Origin: a bacterium
GTDB lineage: Bacteria; Planctomycetota; UBA1135; UBA2386
Reading direction: 5' to 3'
DNA: 64,000 bases
Assembly (NCBI GenBank): GCA_024743115.1
Contig: JANSXC010000025.1
Coordinates: 1 to 64,000, forward strand
Position numbers and translations under genes: made by a program. Within the stretch, counting starts at the first letter, position 1. Every line of letters begins with the position of its first letter. The notes beneath the pieces are model-generated. The model was given only the letters and a program-made list of their open reading frames with translations, did not search any database and was not told where the DNA came from. Shown piece after piece: positions 26,468-34,491 of this stretch.

Positions 26468-29137
26468 TCAGCCGAACAGCCGCGCGACCAGGGCAGTCCA
26501 CCCGGTCTGATGGCTCGCGCCGCAGCCGCGGCCGGTGTCGCCATCGAAAAACTCGTAGAACCAGATCAGGTCGCGATAGTGCGGATCGTCCGCGAACCGA
26601 CGGTCGTTACCCGCGAAGGGCGGCTGACCGTCACTGCTCCGGCGGAACAGGGTCGTGAGCCGGCGCGACAGGTCATCGGCGACTTGCTGCAGGTCCATGC
26701 GATTACCCGAACCGGTCGGATACTCGACGAGCAACGAGTCACCGTAGAACCGCGCATAGCGTTCGAGCGCCTCGATCAGCAGGTAGTTCAGCGGAAACCA
26801 AATCGGGCCGCGCCAGTTGCTGTTGCCGCCGAACATCGAAGTCGTGCTCTCACCGGGCGTGTAGTCGACGCGATATTCGTTGCCGTCGAGCTGCATCACG
26901 AATGGGTGGTCCTTGTGCGCCCGCGACAGCGAGCGGATGCCGAACGGCGACAAGAACTCGTTCTCGTCGCAGAGGTAGTGCAGCACCCGTTCGAGCTGCG
27001 CCCGCGACGGGATCGACAGCAGCGCGGCGTCGGCATCCTCGACGCGGCCGAACGTGATGCGCTGCGCCAGCTCGCGTTCGTGCTCGAGGAACCAGTCCAT
27101 GCGCTTCTTGAACCCGGGCAGCACCGCGACGCGCCGAAGATCCAGGATCTCGACCGCACACAGCGGGATCAGGCCGACCAGCGAGCGGATTCGCAGCCGT
27201 TCGGCGTCGCCGTCACGATAGATCTGGTCGTAGTAGAATCCGTCGGTGTCGTCCCAGAGCCCGGTGCCGCCGAGCGAGTTGATCGCGTGCGAGATCGCGA
27301 CGAAATGCTCGAAGAACTTGGTCGCGATGTCCTCGTAGGCCGGGTCCTCGCACGCCAGCTCGAGCGCCATGCTCAGCATCGTCGCGCAGTAGAATGCCAT
27401 CCACGCCGTGCCGTCCGCCTGCTCCAGGTGCCCGCCCGTCGGCAATGGCTGGCTGCGGTCGAACACCCCGATGTTGTCGAGCCCGAGGAAGCCACCGCCG
27501 AACACGTGCTTGCCCTTGAGATCCTTGCGATTGACCCACCACGTGAAGTTCAGCAACAGTTTGTGGAACGCGCGCGCGAGGAACACGCGGTCGCGACTGC
27601 CGCGATGGCCCGTGAGTTTGTAGACGCGCCAACAGGCCCACGCGTGCACCGGCGGGTTGACGTCGTGGAACGCGAACTCGTAGGCGGGGATCTGCCCGTT
27701 CGGCGCCATGTACCACTCGCGCAGGAGCAGCAGCAGCTGGTCCTTGCTGAACTGCGGGTCGAGCGTCGCGAACGGCAGCATGTGGAACGCGAGATCCCAC
27801 GCCGCGTACCACGGATACTCCCACTTGTCCGGCATCGACAGGATGTCGCGGTTGTAGAGGTGCCGGAAGTCCGCGTTGCGACCAGCGGCCCTGCTGGCGG
27901 GCGGCGCCGGCTGCGCCGGATCACCCGCGAGCCAGGACGCGACGTCGTAGTAGTAGAACTGCTTGGTGAAGATCAGCCCGGCGGCGGCCTGGCGCTGGAT
28001 CCGCCGCCCCTCCGCGTCGTCGGGATCGCCGCGGTAGACGGTCTCGTAGAACTCATCTGCTTCGCGCCGGCGCCGAGCGAGGGTTTCGCCGAAGCCCGGA
28101 CCGAAAGCCGGCGAGTTCGCGGCATCACGCCTTTGCAACCGCAACCGGATGCTGGCCACGCCACCCGCCGGCAGCTCCAGCACACAGTGCGCGGCGGCCT
28201 TGCTGCCGACGTCATCGACTGCGACCGCGTCCGCCTTCCCATCGACCACGAACTCGTGGAACGCGTCCTTCTTCGGGCCATCGTCCGCCGCGTCGAAGAG
28301 CCGGGTCGCATTGGTCTCGTTCTCCGTCGCGAGCACGCGGCGGAGCTCACCGCCATCGATCCGGTCGAGTTCGAGTACGAACGGCGGCAGATCCGCGCCC
28401 TCGGCTTCGAACCGCGCAATGGCACCGCCATCGTCAGCGCCACCATCGACGGCCGCGCCACGAATGCGCCCGCGCAGCCAGTAGCCCTCGCCCTCGCGCC
28501 CCCAATCCCACGTGTTGCGAAACCAAAGCTGCGGCAGCACGTGCAGCTCGGCCGCATGGTCGGCGCGATTGCTGACCGACAGCTCGACCAGCACGTCCTC
28601 TGGCCCCGCCTTCGCGATCGTCGCGACCAGATCGAAGTAGCCATCCGCGAACACGCCGCTGTCGACGAGTTCGAACTCACGTTCGTCACGACTCCGACGC
28701 GCGTTCTCGTCGACGAGCTCCTGGTACGGGAACTCGCGTTGCGGATACTTGTACTGCGATACCAGCCACGCCGACGTCGGCAGTGCATCGACGTAGAAGT
28801 ACTCCTCCTTGACGTCCTCGCCGTGGTTACCCTGCGGGCCCGTCAGGCCGAACAACCGCTCCTTGAGGTACGGGTCGCGCCCGTTCCAGAACGCGAACCC
28901 GAAGCACAGTCGACACTGTCGATCCGTGAACCCGAGCAACCCGTCCTCGCCCCAGCGATACGCCCGGCTGCGCGCGTGATCGTGCGGGAAGCTCTCCCAG
29001 ACATTGCCATCCGGGGAGTAGTCCTCGCGCACCGTGCCCCACTGTCGCTCCGACAAGTAGGGGCCGAAACGCTGCCAGTTCGCCGCGCGCGCGGCGTGGT
29101 CCGCCAGGCGCTCGTGCTCGGCCGTCGATCCCGCCAT
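26468..29137 (-). CDS. MGH1-like / GH63-type glycoside hydrolase
   Basis: The protein has 889 residues (ATG at 29137; the ATG at 29161 would add eight). There is no signal peptide, so it is cytoplasmic. The N-terminal segment FGPYLSERQWGTVREDYSPDG and the YFYVDALPTSAWL motif are characteristic of bacterial GH63-like glucosidases. A central (alpha/alpha) barrel follows with KWEYPWYAAWDLAFHMLPFA, FHDVNPPVHAWACWRVY, and near the end NSNWRGPIWFPLNYLL. The acidic residues in YAAWDLAFH and NYLLIEALER are plausible catalytic positions. It probably acts on alpha-glucosides or mannosylglycerate/glucosylglycerate-type compatible solutes; the substrate is not determined. The downstream neighbour is an SRPBCC lipoprotein. 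Confidence 0.85.
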   Translation of the reverse strand: MAGSTAEHERLADHAARAANWQRFGPYLSERQWGTVREDYSPDGNVWESFPHDHARSRAYRWGEDGLLGFTDRQCRLCFGFAFWNGRDPYLKERLFGLTGPQGNHGEDVKEEYFYVDALPTSAWLVSQYKYPQREFPYQELVDENARRSRDEREFELVDSGVFADGYFDLVATIAKAGPEDVLVELSVSNRADHAAELHVLPQLWFRNTWDWGREGEGYWLRGRIRGAAVDGGADDGGAIARFEAEGADLPPFVLELDRIDGGELRRVLATENETNATRLFDAADDGPKKDAFHEFVVDGKADAVAVDDVGSKAAAHCVLELPAGGVASIRLRLQRRDAANSPAFGPGFGETLARRRREADEFYETVYRGDPDDAEGRRIQRQAAAGLIFTKQFYYYDVASWLAGDPAQPAPPASRAAGRNADFRHLYNRDILSMPDKWEYPWYAAWDLAFHMLPFATLDPQFSKDQLLLLLREWYMAPNGQIPAYEFAFHDVNPPVHAWACWRVYKLTGHRGSRDRVFLARAFHKLLLNFTWWVNRKDLKGKHVFGGGFLGLDNIGVFDRSQPLPTGGHLEQADGTAWMAFYCATMLSMALELACEDPAYEDIATKFFEHFVAISHAINSLGGTGLWDDTDGFYYDQIYRDGDAERLRIRSLVGLIPLCAVEILDLRRVAVLPGFKKRMDWFLEHERELAQRITFGRVEDADAALLSIPSRAQLERVLHYLCDENEFLSPFGIRSLSRAHKDHPFVMQLDGNEYRVDYTPGESTTSMFGGNSNWRGPIWFPLNYLLIEALERYARFYGDSLLVEYPTGSGNRMDLQQVADDLSRRLTTLFRRSSDGQPPFAGNDRRFADDPHYRDLIWFYEFFDGDTGRGCGASHQTGWTALVARLFG

Positions 29138-29175
29138 GCGTCCGTCGTATCCGGATCGCACGCGGGATGCACCGG

Positions 29176-30090
29176 CTATCGACGGCGAAAGCCGGCCGGC
29201 AGGTTCGCGCGCAGCGTCATCGGCGCCCCGGTGACCGGGTGCGGCAGACGCAGCTCGCCCGCATGCAGCATGAGCCGCGCATGGCTGCTACCGCCGTAGC
29301 GGCGATCGCCGCGGATCGGATGGCGGAGGTCGGCGAGGTGCACGCGCAACTGATGCGTCCTTCCCGTCCGCGGCAGCAGTTCGAGGAGCGCCGCGTCACG
29401 CTGACGCTCGAGCACGCGCCAACGGGTAACGGCAGGCTTGCCCGCGACCGGGTCGACCACGACCTTCGGGCCCCGGCTCGCGGAGTCCTCGAGCACGCGG
29501 ATCGGTGCGTCGATCCGGCCTTCGCCCACCGCCGGCACCCCGTCGACGACGGCGCAATAGACCTTCTCCACGTGGTCATCGCGAAACGCGGCGGCGAGCC
29601 CAGCCAGCCCCTGCGGGGTGAGTCCGATCGCAACGAGGCCGCTCGTCGCGCGGTCGAGCCGGTGCGCCGCCGCGGGCCGAAACGTCGCGGTCGTGAGACC
29701 GAGCCCACTGGCAGCGAGCCAGTCCATGAGCGTGCCGCTCTGACCGGATCCCGCATGCACCGCGAGGCCCGCGGGCTTGTCGACGACGAGTACGTCGTCG
29801 TCACGGTGCACGATCTGCGGAGTCAGTTCCGGCAGCAACTCCACCGAGGCACGCTCCTCCTCCGGCTTCGCAGCGGTAACCACGTCGACGATCCCGGGTC
29901 GGAACTCGAGCACCATGCCGTCCTCGAGGCGCAGGTTGCCCTTCGCCTTGCCGCCGTCGACGCGGATCCGACCCTGGCGCAGATGCTTCATGATCGCGCC
30001 GAGCGGCACGTCCCGCAGCAGCTTCCGCAGGTAGCGATCGAGTCGCTGCCCGGCCTCCGCCGCCGTGAGTCGAATCGTCGTCGCGGTCAA
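29176..30090 (-). CDS. RluA-family pseudouridine synthase
   Basis: The protein has 304 residues. An S4 RNA-binding domain (residues ~15-65, GQRLDRYLRKLL then GRIRVDGGKAKGN) is followed by the catalytic domain. The signature HRLDRATSG has catalytic Asp146, PAGLAVHAG lies upstream, and GRTHQLRVHL and HPIRGDRRYGG follow. It isomerises uridine to pseudouridine in rRNA or tRNA; domain order resembles RluC/RluD, but the target site cannot be told from sequence. The gene sits 8 bp after a lipoprotein gene on the same strand, which suggests shared transcription without functional relation. Confidence 0.93.
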   Translation of the reverse strand: MTATTIRLTAAEAGQRLDRYLRKLLRDVPLGAIMKHLRQGRIRVDGGKAKGNLRLEDGMVLEFRPGIVDVVTAAKPEEERASVELLPELTPQIVHRDDDVLVVDKPAGLAVHAGSGQSGTLMDWLAASGLGLTTATFRPAAAHRLDRATSGLVAIGLTPQGLAGLAAAFRDDHVEKVYCAVVDGVPAVGEGRIDAPIRVLEDSASRGPKVVVDPVAGKPAVTRWRVLERQRDAALLELLPRTGRTHQLRVHLADLRHPIRGDRRYGGSSHARLMLHAGELRLPHPVTGAPMTLRANLPAGFRRR

Positions 30091-30098
30091 CGCCGGAG

Positions 30099-30899
30099 TC
30101 AGCGATCCCAGCGCCCCTGCGCCTTCTCGCGCACGGCCTGATCAGGGTCAGCAAGCAGACGTTCGAGATCCGCCTCGGGCACCTCGATCGACTTGGGCAT
30201 CCGCTCGATCACTCGGTAACGCACGACCCCCGACGGGTCCGCGAGCGCCGCCAGCCAGTCGATGATCGTCGGATCGTCACTACGTGCGGCAGCCTCGTAG
30301 ACCTTGATCCGGCCGTGGGCGTTGCCCTGCTCGATTGCAGTCTTCACGGCGGCCACGAACTCCTCGTCCATCACCTCCGGGAAGCTGCGCCGCGACTTGA
30401 GCGTTTCACCCGCCGCGACCTTCGCGAGCCAGCGCATGCAGGCCTCACGGCGTTTCGCGTCGCGTGCGGCCCGCCGTTCTTCGGGCGAGACCTCAGGCCC
30501 GGTTGCCGTGATGTCGAACATGCTCCGCATCAGGAACGAGGACACGAACACCACCGGCGTGCCGACCGCCCGAAAGGGCAACGACGCACTCGTCGTATAG
30601 TATTCCTCCTCGAACGGCAGATCGTCCCAGACGTCCACCGTGTCGTCCCAGGCATTGTCGATGACCTGGATCGGATGCGCGATGAACGTATCCACGAGGA
30701 TCGCCGCGAGTCCGACCGGCACCGTGAGCGGCAGCGTCGCCCAGAACGCGCCGTCGCCTTCGGGTACCATGTTGGCCTCGAACGCGTTCCAGACCGGCCG
30801 GTTGTGTGGGTTGACGAACGCGCACGACGAGTTCATCGGCACGACGAGGAACAGCACGGCAACGAGACCGAGCAGACGCAGGCGTCGCGGCGCGATCAT
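30099..30899 (-). CDS. Putative lipoprotein with C-terminal helical repeat region
   Basis: The protein has 266 residues. A signal peptide ends at Cys26 with a weak lipobox (NSSC). Residues ~50-100 (TLPLTVPVGLAAILVDTF and IQVIDNAWDDTVDVW) are clearly related to the neighbouring upstream lipoprotein, so the two are tandem paralogues. A unique C-terminal half (~140-266) is helical, with LAALADPSGVVRYRVIERMPKS resembling HEAT-type repeats. The ATG overlaps the upstream stop (ATGA), so translation is coupled. No function is known. A faint resemblance to small YceK-type lipoproteins in the LTVPVG...DTF segment is not enough for a name. Confidence 0.7.
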   Translation of the reverse strand: MIAPRRLRLLGLVAVLFLVVPMNSSCAFVNPHNRPVWNAFEANMVPEGDGAFWATLPLTVPVGLAAILVDTFIAHPIQVIDNAWDDTVDVWDDLPFEEEYYTTSASLPFRAVGTPVVFVSSFLMRSMFDITATGPEVSPEERRAARDAKRREACMRWLAKVAAGETLKSRRSFPEVMDEEFVAAVKTAIEQGNAHGRIKVYEAAARSDDPTIIDWLAALADPSGVVRYRVIERMPKSIEVPEADLERLLADPDQAVREKAQGRWDR

Positions 30900-31288
30900 T
30901 CTTCGTCCTCCCGCGGATCGATCGGGAACAGACAGCGCGCCAGCCAGTCGCCCGCGAACACCACCGGCGTCGCGAGCGCCGTGAATGGCGCCACGAGCAC
31001 ACGCCGCAGATTCGAGGAGTCCTCGTCCGGCGTCCAGAGCAGTTCGACCGTGTCGCCCCAGGCGTCGTCGATCGCGAGCACCGGATTGACGACGAGCATG
31101 TCCGAAGCGAGCCCCACGACGCCCACCGGCACGGCGACCGGCAGCAGCGCATAGCGCGTGCCCGCGGATTCCGGCGTCAGGGACTCATCGAGCCAGTTGA
31201 GCGTGCGGCGATGGTCGTCGTCGAAGACCGTGCAGCCGCTCAACCCGAGCGAACAGAACAGGAACAGTGTCAGCAGCGGGGGTCTCAT
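30896..31288 (-). CDS. Small lipoprotein, tandem paralogue
   Basis: The protein has 130 residues from the ATG at 31288, chosen for its perfect signal peptide and lipobox (LFCSLGLSGC, Cys19). It shares with the next gene the core LLPVAVPVGVVGLASDML followed by VLAIDDAWGDTVELLW, including the DAW-DTV signature, and a related ALATPVVFAGDWLARCLF end. The pair presumably arose by duplication. A longer in-frame extension upstream (to 31423) lacks a signal peptide. The promoter should lie in the divergent spacer with the sigma factor gene. The role is unknown. Confidence 0.7.
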   Translation of the reverse strand: MRPPLLTLFLFCSLGLSGCTVFDDDHRRTLNWLDESLTPESAGTRYALLPVAVPVGVVGLASDMLVVNPVLAIDDAWGDTVELLWTPDEDSSNLRRVLVAPFTALATPVVFAGDWLARCLFPIDPREDEE

Positions 31289-31432
31289 GCAGGGGCGGGC
31301 AGCATAACGGGCCAAATCGTTGGGCCATAGCGACCCGGGCCATTCGGCTGCGCGTAGCCGACAGCGCAGCCACAGCGGTCTTGTTGCCCGCGGATCTGCG
31401 ATCAACCGAGATTCCTGCAACAATTCGTGACC
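31289..31432. promoter_or_regulatory. Divergent spacer with inverted repeat upstream of ECF sigma gene
   Basis: The spacer separates a minus-strand lipoprotein from the plus-strand sigma factor. It contains a 7 bp inverted repeat, ttgttgc at 31381-31387 and gcaacaa at 31417-31423, with a 29-base gap, ending nine bases before the sigma gene ATG. Many ECF promoters have an AAC-containing -35 box, so the GCAAC half could belong to an autoregulated promoter; equally it may be chance. Confidence 0.35.
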
Positions 31433-32077
31433 ATGGCGTCAGATCTGCCAACCAGCGGGAACCAACCCTCCGACGTGGCCCTCGATCTGCCCATCCACCT
31501 GATTCATGCGAGCCGGAGCCCGGAAGGCCCGGCGACCGCGACGAGTTCACCCGATCTCAGCCCGGAGCGACTGACAGCGGAGGAACCCCGCCTGCGCCGG
31601 CTGATCCACCGCCTGCTGGGATGGCCCACGAGCCGCGTCGACGTCGACGACATCGTGCAAGAAACCCTGCTGGCAGCGTGGAGCAACCGTCGGCGGTTTC
31701 GGGCGGAAGCGAGCGTGACGACCTGGCTGCATGCCATCGCCGTCAACCAGACGCGGCGCCACGAACGCGCCGCCCGCCGTCGCCGACGCTTCTTCCGCTG
31801 GTTCGGCGCGGCGAGCGAGCCAACAACGATCGATACCCCGAACGATGCGACCGAGTTGGCGACGACCAGCACGCAACGGGCTCTGCGTCTGCTGGCCCAC
31901 GATCAACGCGAGATCCTCGTGCTGCGATATCTGGAGCAGCAACCGATCCCGACCATCGCCGACCTGCTCGGCTGCACCCGCAACGCCGCCGATGCCCGCC
32001 TCACGCGCGCCCGCCGGAAGCTGCGCGCCCTACTCCACGGCTCGTCGGCCACAGCGGGCACGGACCAGCCCGCATGA
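31433..32077 (+). CDS. ECF (sigma-70 group 4) RNA polymerase sigma factor
   Basis: The protein has 214 residues from ATG 31433 (a GTG at 31427 would add two). Region 2 (about 50-112) contains VDVDDIVQETLLAAW and ASVTTWLHAIAVNQTRRH, the -10 recognition helices. Region 4 (about 148-205) contains LRLLAHDQREILVLRYLEQQ and the helix-turn-helix TIADLLGCTRNAADARLTRARRKL. A 50-residue N-terminal extension is poorly conserved. The next gene starts within its stop codon (ATGA) and encodes a single-pass membrane protein, the usual position of an anti-sigma factor. The trigger is unknown. Confidence 0.92.
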   Translation: MASDLPTSGNQPSDVALDLPIHLIHASRSPEGPATATSSPDLSPERLTAEEPRLRRLIHRLLGWPTSRVDVDDIVQETLLAAWSNRRRFRAEASVTTWLHAIAVNQTRRHERAARRRRRFFRWFGAASEPTTIDTPNDATELATTSTQRALRLLAHDQREILVLRYLEQQPIPTIADLLGCTRNAADARLTRARRKLRALLHGSSATAGTDQPA

Positions 32078-32568
32078 CCCGCCCCACGGACATCGCCGAT
32101 CGACTCGCCCGAGCGGACGCGGAACTGCCACCGCAACCGGCGCCGGCGATCGACTTCGTGACTCTCGCGGCCAGACGCCGACGCCACCGCCTGGCCGTCG
32201 GGGTGCTGATGACGGGCGCGCTGCTCGCGCTCCTGCCAGTCCTGTCGCCGCCGCAACCACAGCAGACCCGGGCCGGTCAGGTCCACCACGGCCAGCCCCA
32301 CCCAGGCTCGGGCCCGTCTGCCGGCGCGCCGATCGGAGCGGCCCCACGAGCCCATCAAGCGGCCGTAGCAGCGGCCGCTGCGTTGTCGCGGCGCCTGGAG
32401 AATCTGCGCGTCGCCTGGACTTCTCCCACCGGCCAACGCGCCGCCGTGACTCGGATACGCGCCTGCCGCACCGAGATCCGCGCGCGCCTGGCCACTATCC
32501 GCGCCGAGACGGCCATCGCGCTGGCGCGCCCCACCAACCAGATCGAACCGAACCGTACCAACCGATGA
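32074..32568 (+). CDS. Putative membrane anti-sigma-like protein
   Basis: The protein has 164 residues. Its ATG (32074) overlaps the sigma gene stop. A short cytoplasmic N-terminus (~37 residues, DIADRLARADAELPPQPAPAID) is followed by a transmembrane helix (LAVGVLMTGALLALLPVL), a Pro/Gly/His-rich periplasmic linker and a helical, basic C-terminal region. No zinc-binding HxxxCxxC anti-sigma motif is present. Function as an anti-sigma factor is inferred from gene position and topology alone. The stop overlaps the next start (ATGA), so the three genes are translationally linked. Confidence 0.65.
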   Translation: MTRPTDIADRLARADAELPPQPAPAIDFVTLAARRRRHRLAVGVLMTGALLALLPVLSPPQPQQTRAGQVHHGQPHPGSGPSAGAPIGAAPRAHQAAVAAAAALSRRLENLRVAWTSPTGQRAAVTRIRACRTEIRARLATIRAETAIALARPTNQIEPNRTNR

Positions 32569-33659
32569 AAACCTCACTGATCACTCTTCTGGCCACGCTC
32601 GCCATCACGAGTCTGGCGTCCACGCAGTCCTTCGTGATGCTCGTTCGCACGGGGCCCAGCGACCTCGTCGTCAACGCCTCGCTCGTCGACGCCATCGCGA
32701 ACGAGGCCACTGTCAAGGACGCGCTGCGCAAGAGCATCGGGGACCGACTCCAGGTCTGGCGCGGCATCGAGGTCGTCGAACCCGTCTCGCATGGGCCGGG
32801 CACGTATCAGCTGCACTTCGAAGTCAGCGCCGACGTCAAGGATCAGCTACCGCCCGAGCAGCTCGAGCACCACATCGACCTGATCTCCGCACACGTGAGC
32901 AAACGGCTCGAACACCTGCTCCACGCCGAACCACGCCATCGCGCGGAGCTGCGGCGCAAGGAACTCTCGACGCGGCTCCACAAGTTGCTCGCACACCAGG
33001 AGGAAGTGAGTCACGTGGCCGAGCTCATCGATCACGAGATCCGCCATCTGTCGGTCACGGCCGAACGCCTCGCGGAGCAGTTCGCGACGCTCCGACTCGA
33101 CATCGCGACCGAGGAACGCGCGATCGAGCATCTCGGGGCGATGCGTGACGAGAGCCAGAAGCGCCGAGATCGCCTGCAAGCCGAACAGGCCGACCTGGCC
33201 GCGCAACGCACCCGAATCGCGCAGGATCTCAAGGGCATCCAGGTCCGGCTCGCCAACACCCGACTCACCTCGGGTATCGAAGAGAAAGAGCGCGAACTCG
33301 AGGACAAGATTCGTAGCCTCGATCACCAGCTGACCGTGCTCGCCGAGCAGCGGCTAGCACTCGAAGGCAAGACTCTCGACGCCCAGCAGATGTTGTCGTC
33401 GGTCCTCGAGCAGCTGCCGGCAGCGTCCCTCGCGCTGCAGCGCAGCAAGGCGCGACTGGCGCGCATGCAGGCCGATCAGGAACTGTTCGGCAAGCGCCGC
33501 GCGGCGGCCGACGACCAGCGCAAGAAGGCGTTGGCGACTCGCATCGCCGCCGAAGGACTGCGCATCGACATCGCGGTCTGCAAAGAGCTGCTCACCGAGA
33601 CGAGCGCCCGTCTCGCGCGGCTCGAACCCGTGCGAATCGAGATCGTTCGGCCGCGCTAG
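32565..33659 (+). CDS. Exported coiled-coil protein of the ECF operon
   Basis: The protein has 364 residues. The signal peptide MKTSLITLLATLAITSLAS precedes a short globular segment (~20-100). Most of the rest is long coiled coil rich in Glu, Arg, Lys and Leu (LRRKELSTRLHKLLAHQEE, EEKERELEDKIRSLDHQL). The N-terminal section (VMLVRTGPSDLVVNASL then HFEVSADVKDQLPPEQLEHH) is not recognised. It is third in the sigma/anti-sigma operon and is probably a periplasmic structural or sensing component of that system. No domain name can be given. Confidence 0.75.
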   Translation: MKTSLITLLATLAITSLASTQSFVMLVRTGPSDLVVNASLVDAIANEATVKDALRKSIGDRLQVWRGIEVVEPVSHGPGTYQLHFEVSADVKDQLPPEQLEHHIDLISAHVSKRLEHLLHAEPRHRAELRRKELSTRLHKLLAHQEEVSHVAELIDHEIRHLSVTAERLAEQFATLRLDIATEERAIEHLGAMRDESQKRRDRLQAEQADLAAQRTRIAQDLKGIQVRLANTRLTSGIEEKERELEDKIRSLDHQLTVLAEQRLALEGKTLDAQQMLSSVLEQLPAASLALQRSKARLARMQADQELFGKRRAAADDQRKKALATRIAAEGLRIDIAVCKELLTETSARLARLEPVRIEIVRPR

Positions 33660-33681
33660 GTCCGCAGCCGGAGTTGGCGAA

Positions 33682-34365
33682 CTACTGCTTCTCGTCGAGC
33701 ACGATCGGTGCCGGCAACTCCTCGCCTGCCGGAACGAAACGCATTGAGATCGAGTTGACGCAGTGCCGCGTGTTCTTCGGCGTGAACCGCTCGCCGAGGA
33801 AGACGTGACCGAGGTGGCCCTTGCAGTTGGCACAGACGATCTCGGTGCGATGACCGTCGGCGTCCGGGACCCGCAGAACAGCGCCCTCGATCTCGTCATC
33901 GAAAGCGGGCCAGCCGCAACCACTGTGGAACTTCTGGTCGGAGCGGTACAGCGGCGTGTTGCATTGCCGGCAGATGTAGGTGCCCTTGGCCTCGAGGTCG
34001 GTGTACTCCCCGGTCCCGCGCCACTCGGTGCCCTTCTGCAGGATCACCTTGGCCTCCTCGGGAGTCAGCTCGTTGTAGGCCTTCTTGCTGCCGGGCCCTT
34101 TCGTGGTCGGCTCGTTCGGGATCGAGGGCTCGGTATCGGACACGGGCTTGCTCTCGTTGTCGGCTTCAGCGGTCATGGAGTTCGAGTCGGGCGTCGGATC
34201 GACTGGCGGTGTGGCCGGAGACTGCGCCATCGCAGGCTCGGAGCCCGCACTCGGAGCCCCCTCCGCGGCACTCGTGCCGCAGGCGGCCACCACGAAGGCG
34301 AAGGGCAATAGCGCCGCGCAGATCGCGGCCGTACGGACGCCGAAGGCTGATCGTTTCGGGTTCAT
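33682..34365 (-). CDS. msrB: Peptide-methionine (R)-S-oxide reductase, lipoprotein form
   Basis: The protein has 227 residues. A signal peptide with lipobox VAAC (Cys29) leads to an 65-residue Ser/Pro/Glu-rich linker and then a complete MsrB domain (~95-215). It has zinc ligands Cys132, Cys135, Cys178 and Cys181 (CRQC, CANC), [10 protein letters not shown] with Cys150, and the catalytic Cys202 in [11 protein letters not shown]. It reduces methionine-R-sulfoxide in proteins. The lipid anchor places it outside the cytoplasm, consistent with envelope protein repair. The reductant partner is not encoded nearby. Confidence 0.94.
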   Translation of the reverse strand: MNPKRSAFGVRTAAICAALLPFAFVVAACGTSAAEGAPSAGSEPAMAQSPATPPVDPTPDSNSMTAEADNESKPVSDTEPSIPNEPTTKGPGSKKAYNELTPEEAKVILQKGTEWRGTGEYTDLEAKGTYICRQCNTPLYRSDQKFHSGCGWPAFDDEIEGAVLRVPDADGHRTEIVCANCKGHLGHVFLGERFTPKNTRHCVNSISMRFVPAGEELPAPIVLDEKQ

Positions 34366-34491
34366 CGTGATTCGAGTCGTGGAGTCACCAGCGGCGACGG
34401 GCCGCGGTGGGATGATACGAGGCGCGGCCGGCCGCGGTCCTGACAAACCCGGGCCCATGACAAACTCGGCCATGCTCGCGATACTCGCAGC
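34366..34491. promoter_or_regulatory. Divergent promoter region, msrB / HEAT-like gene
   Basis: The 126 bp spacer contains a direct repeat tgacaaac (34441-34448 and 34458-34465). On the plus strand the second copy gives a -35-like ATGACA (34457-34462), 17 bases before a -10-like GATACT (34480-34485). If real, transcription would begin at about the ATG at 34492, giving a leaderless mRNA; no Shine-Dalgarno sequence is seen before that ATG, which agrees. Evidence is by eye only. Confidence 0.3.

Noticed and set aside
26510-29299. A very long plus-strand open frame (929 codons) opposite the glycosidase gene
   Set aside because: It is antisense to a protein with clear GH63-like motifs. Its translation is arginine/valine-rich without any family, as expected for a GC-rich shadow frame.
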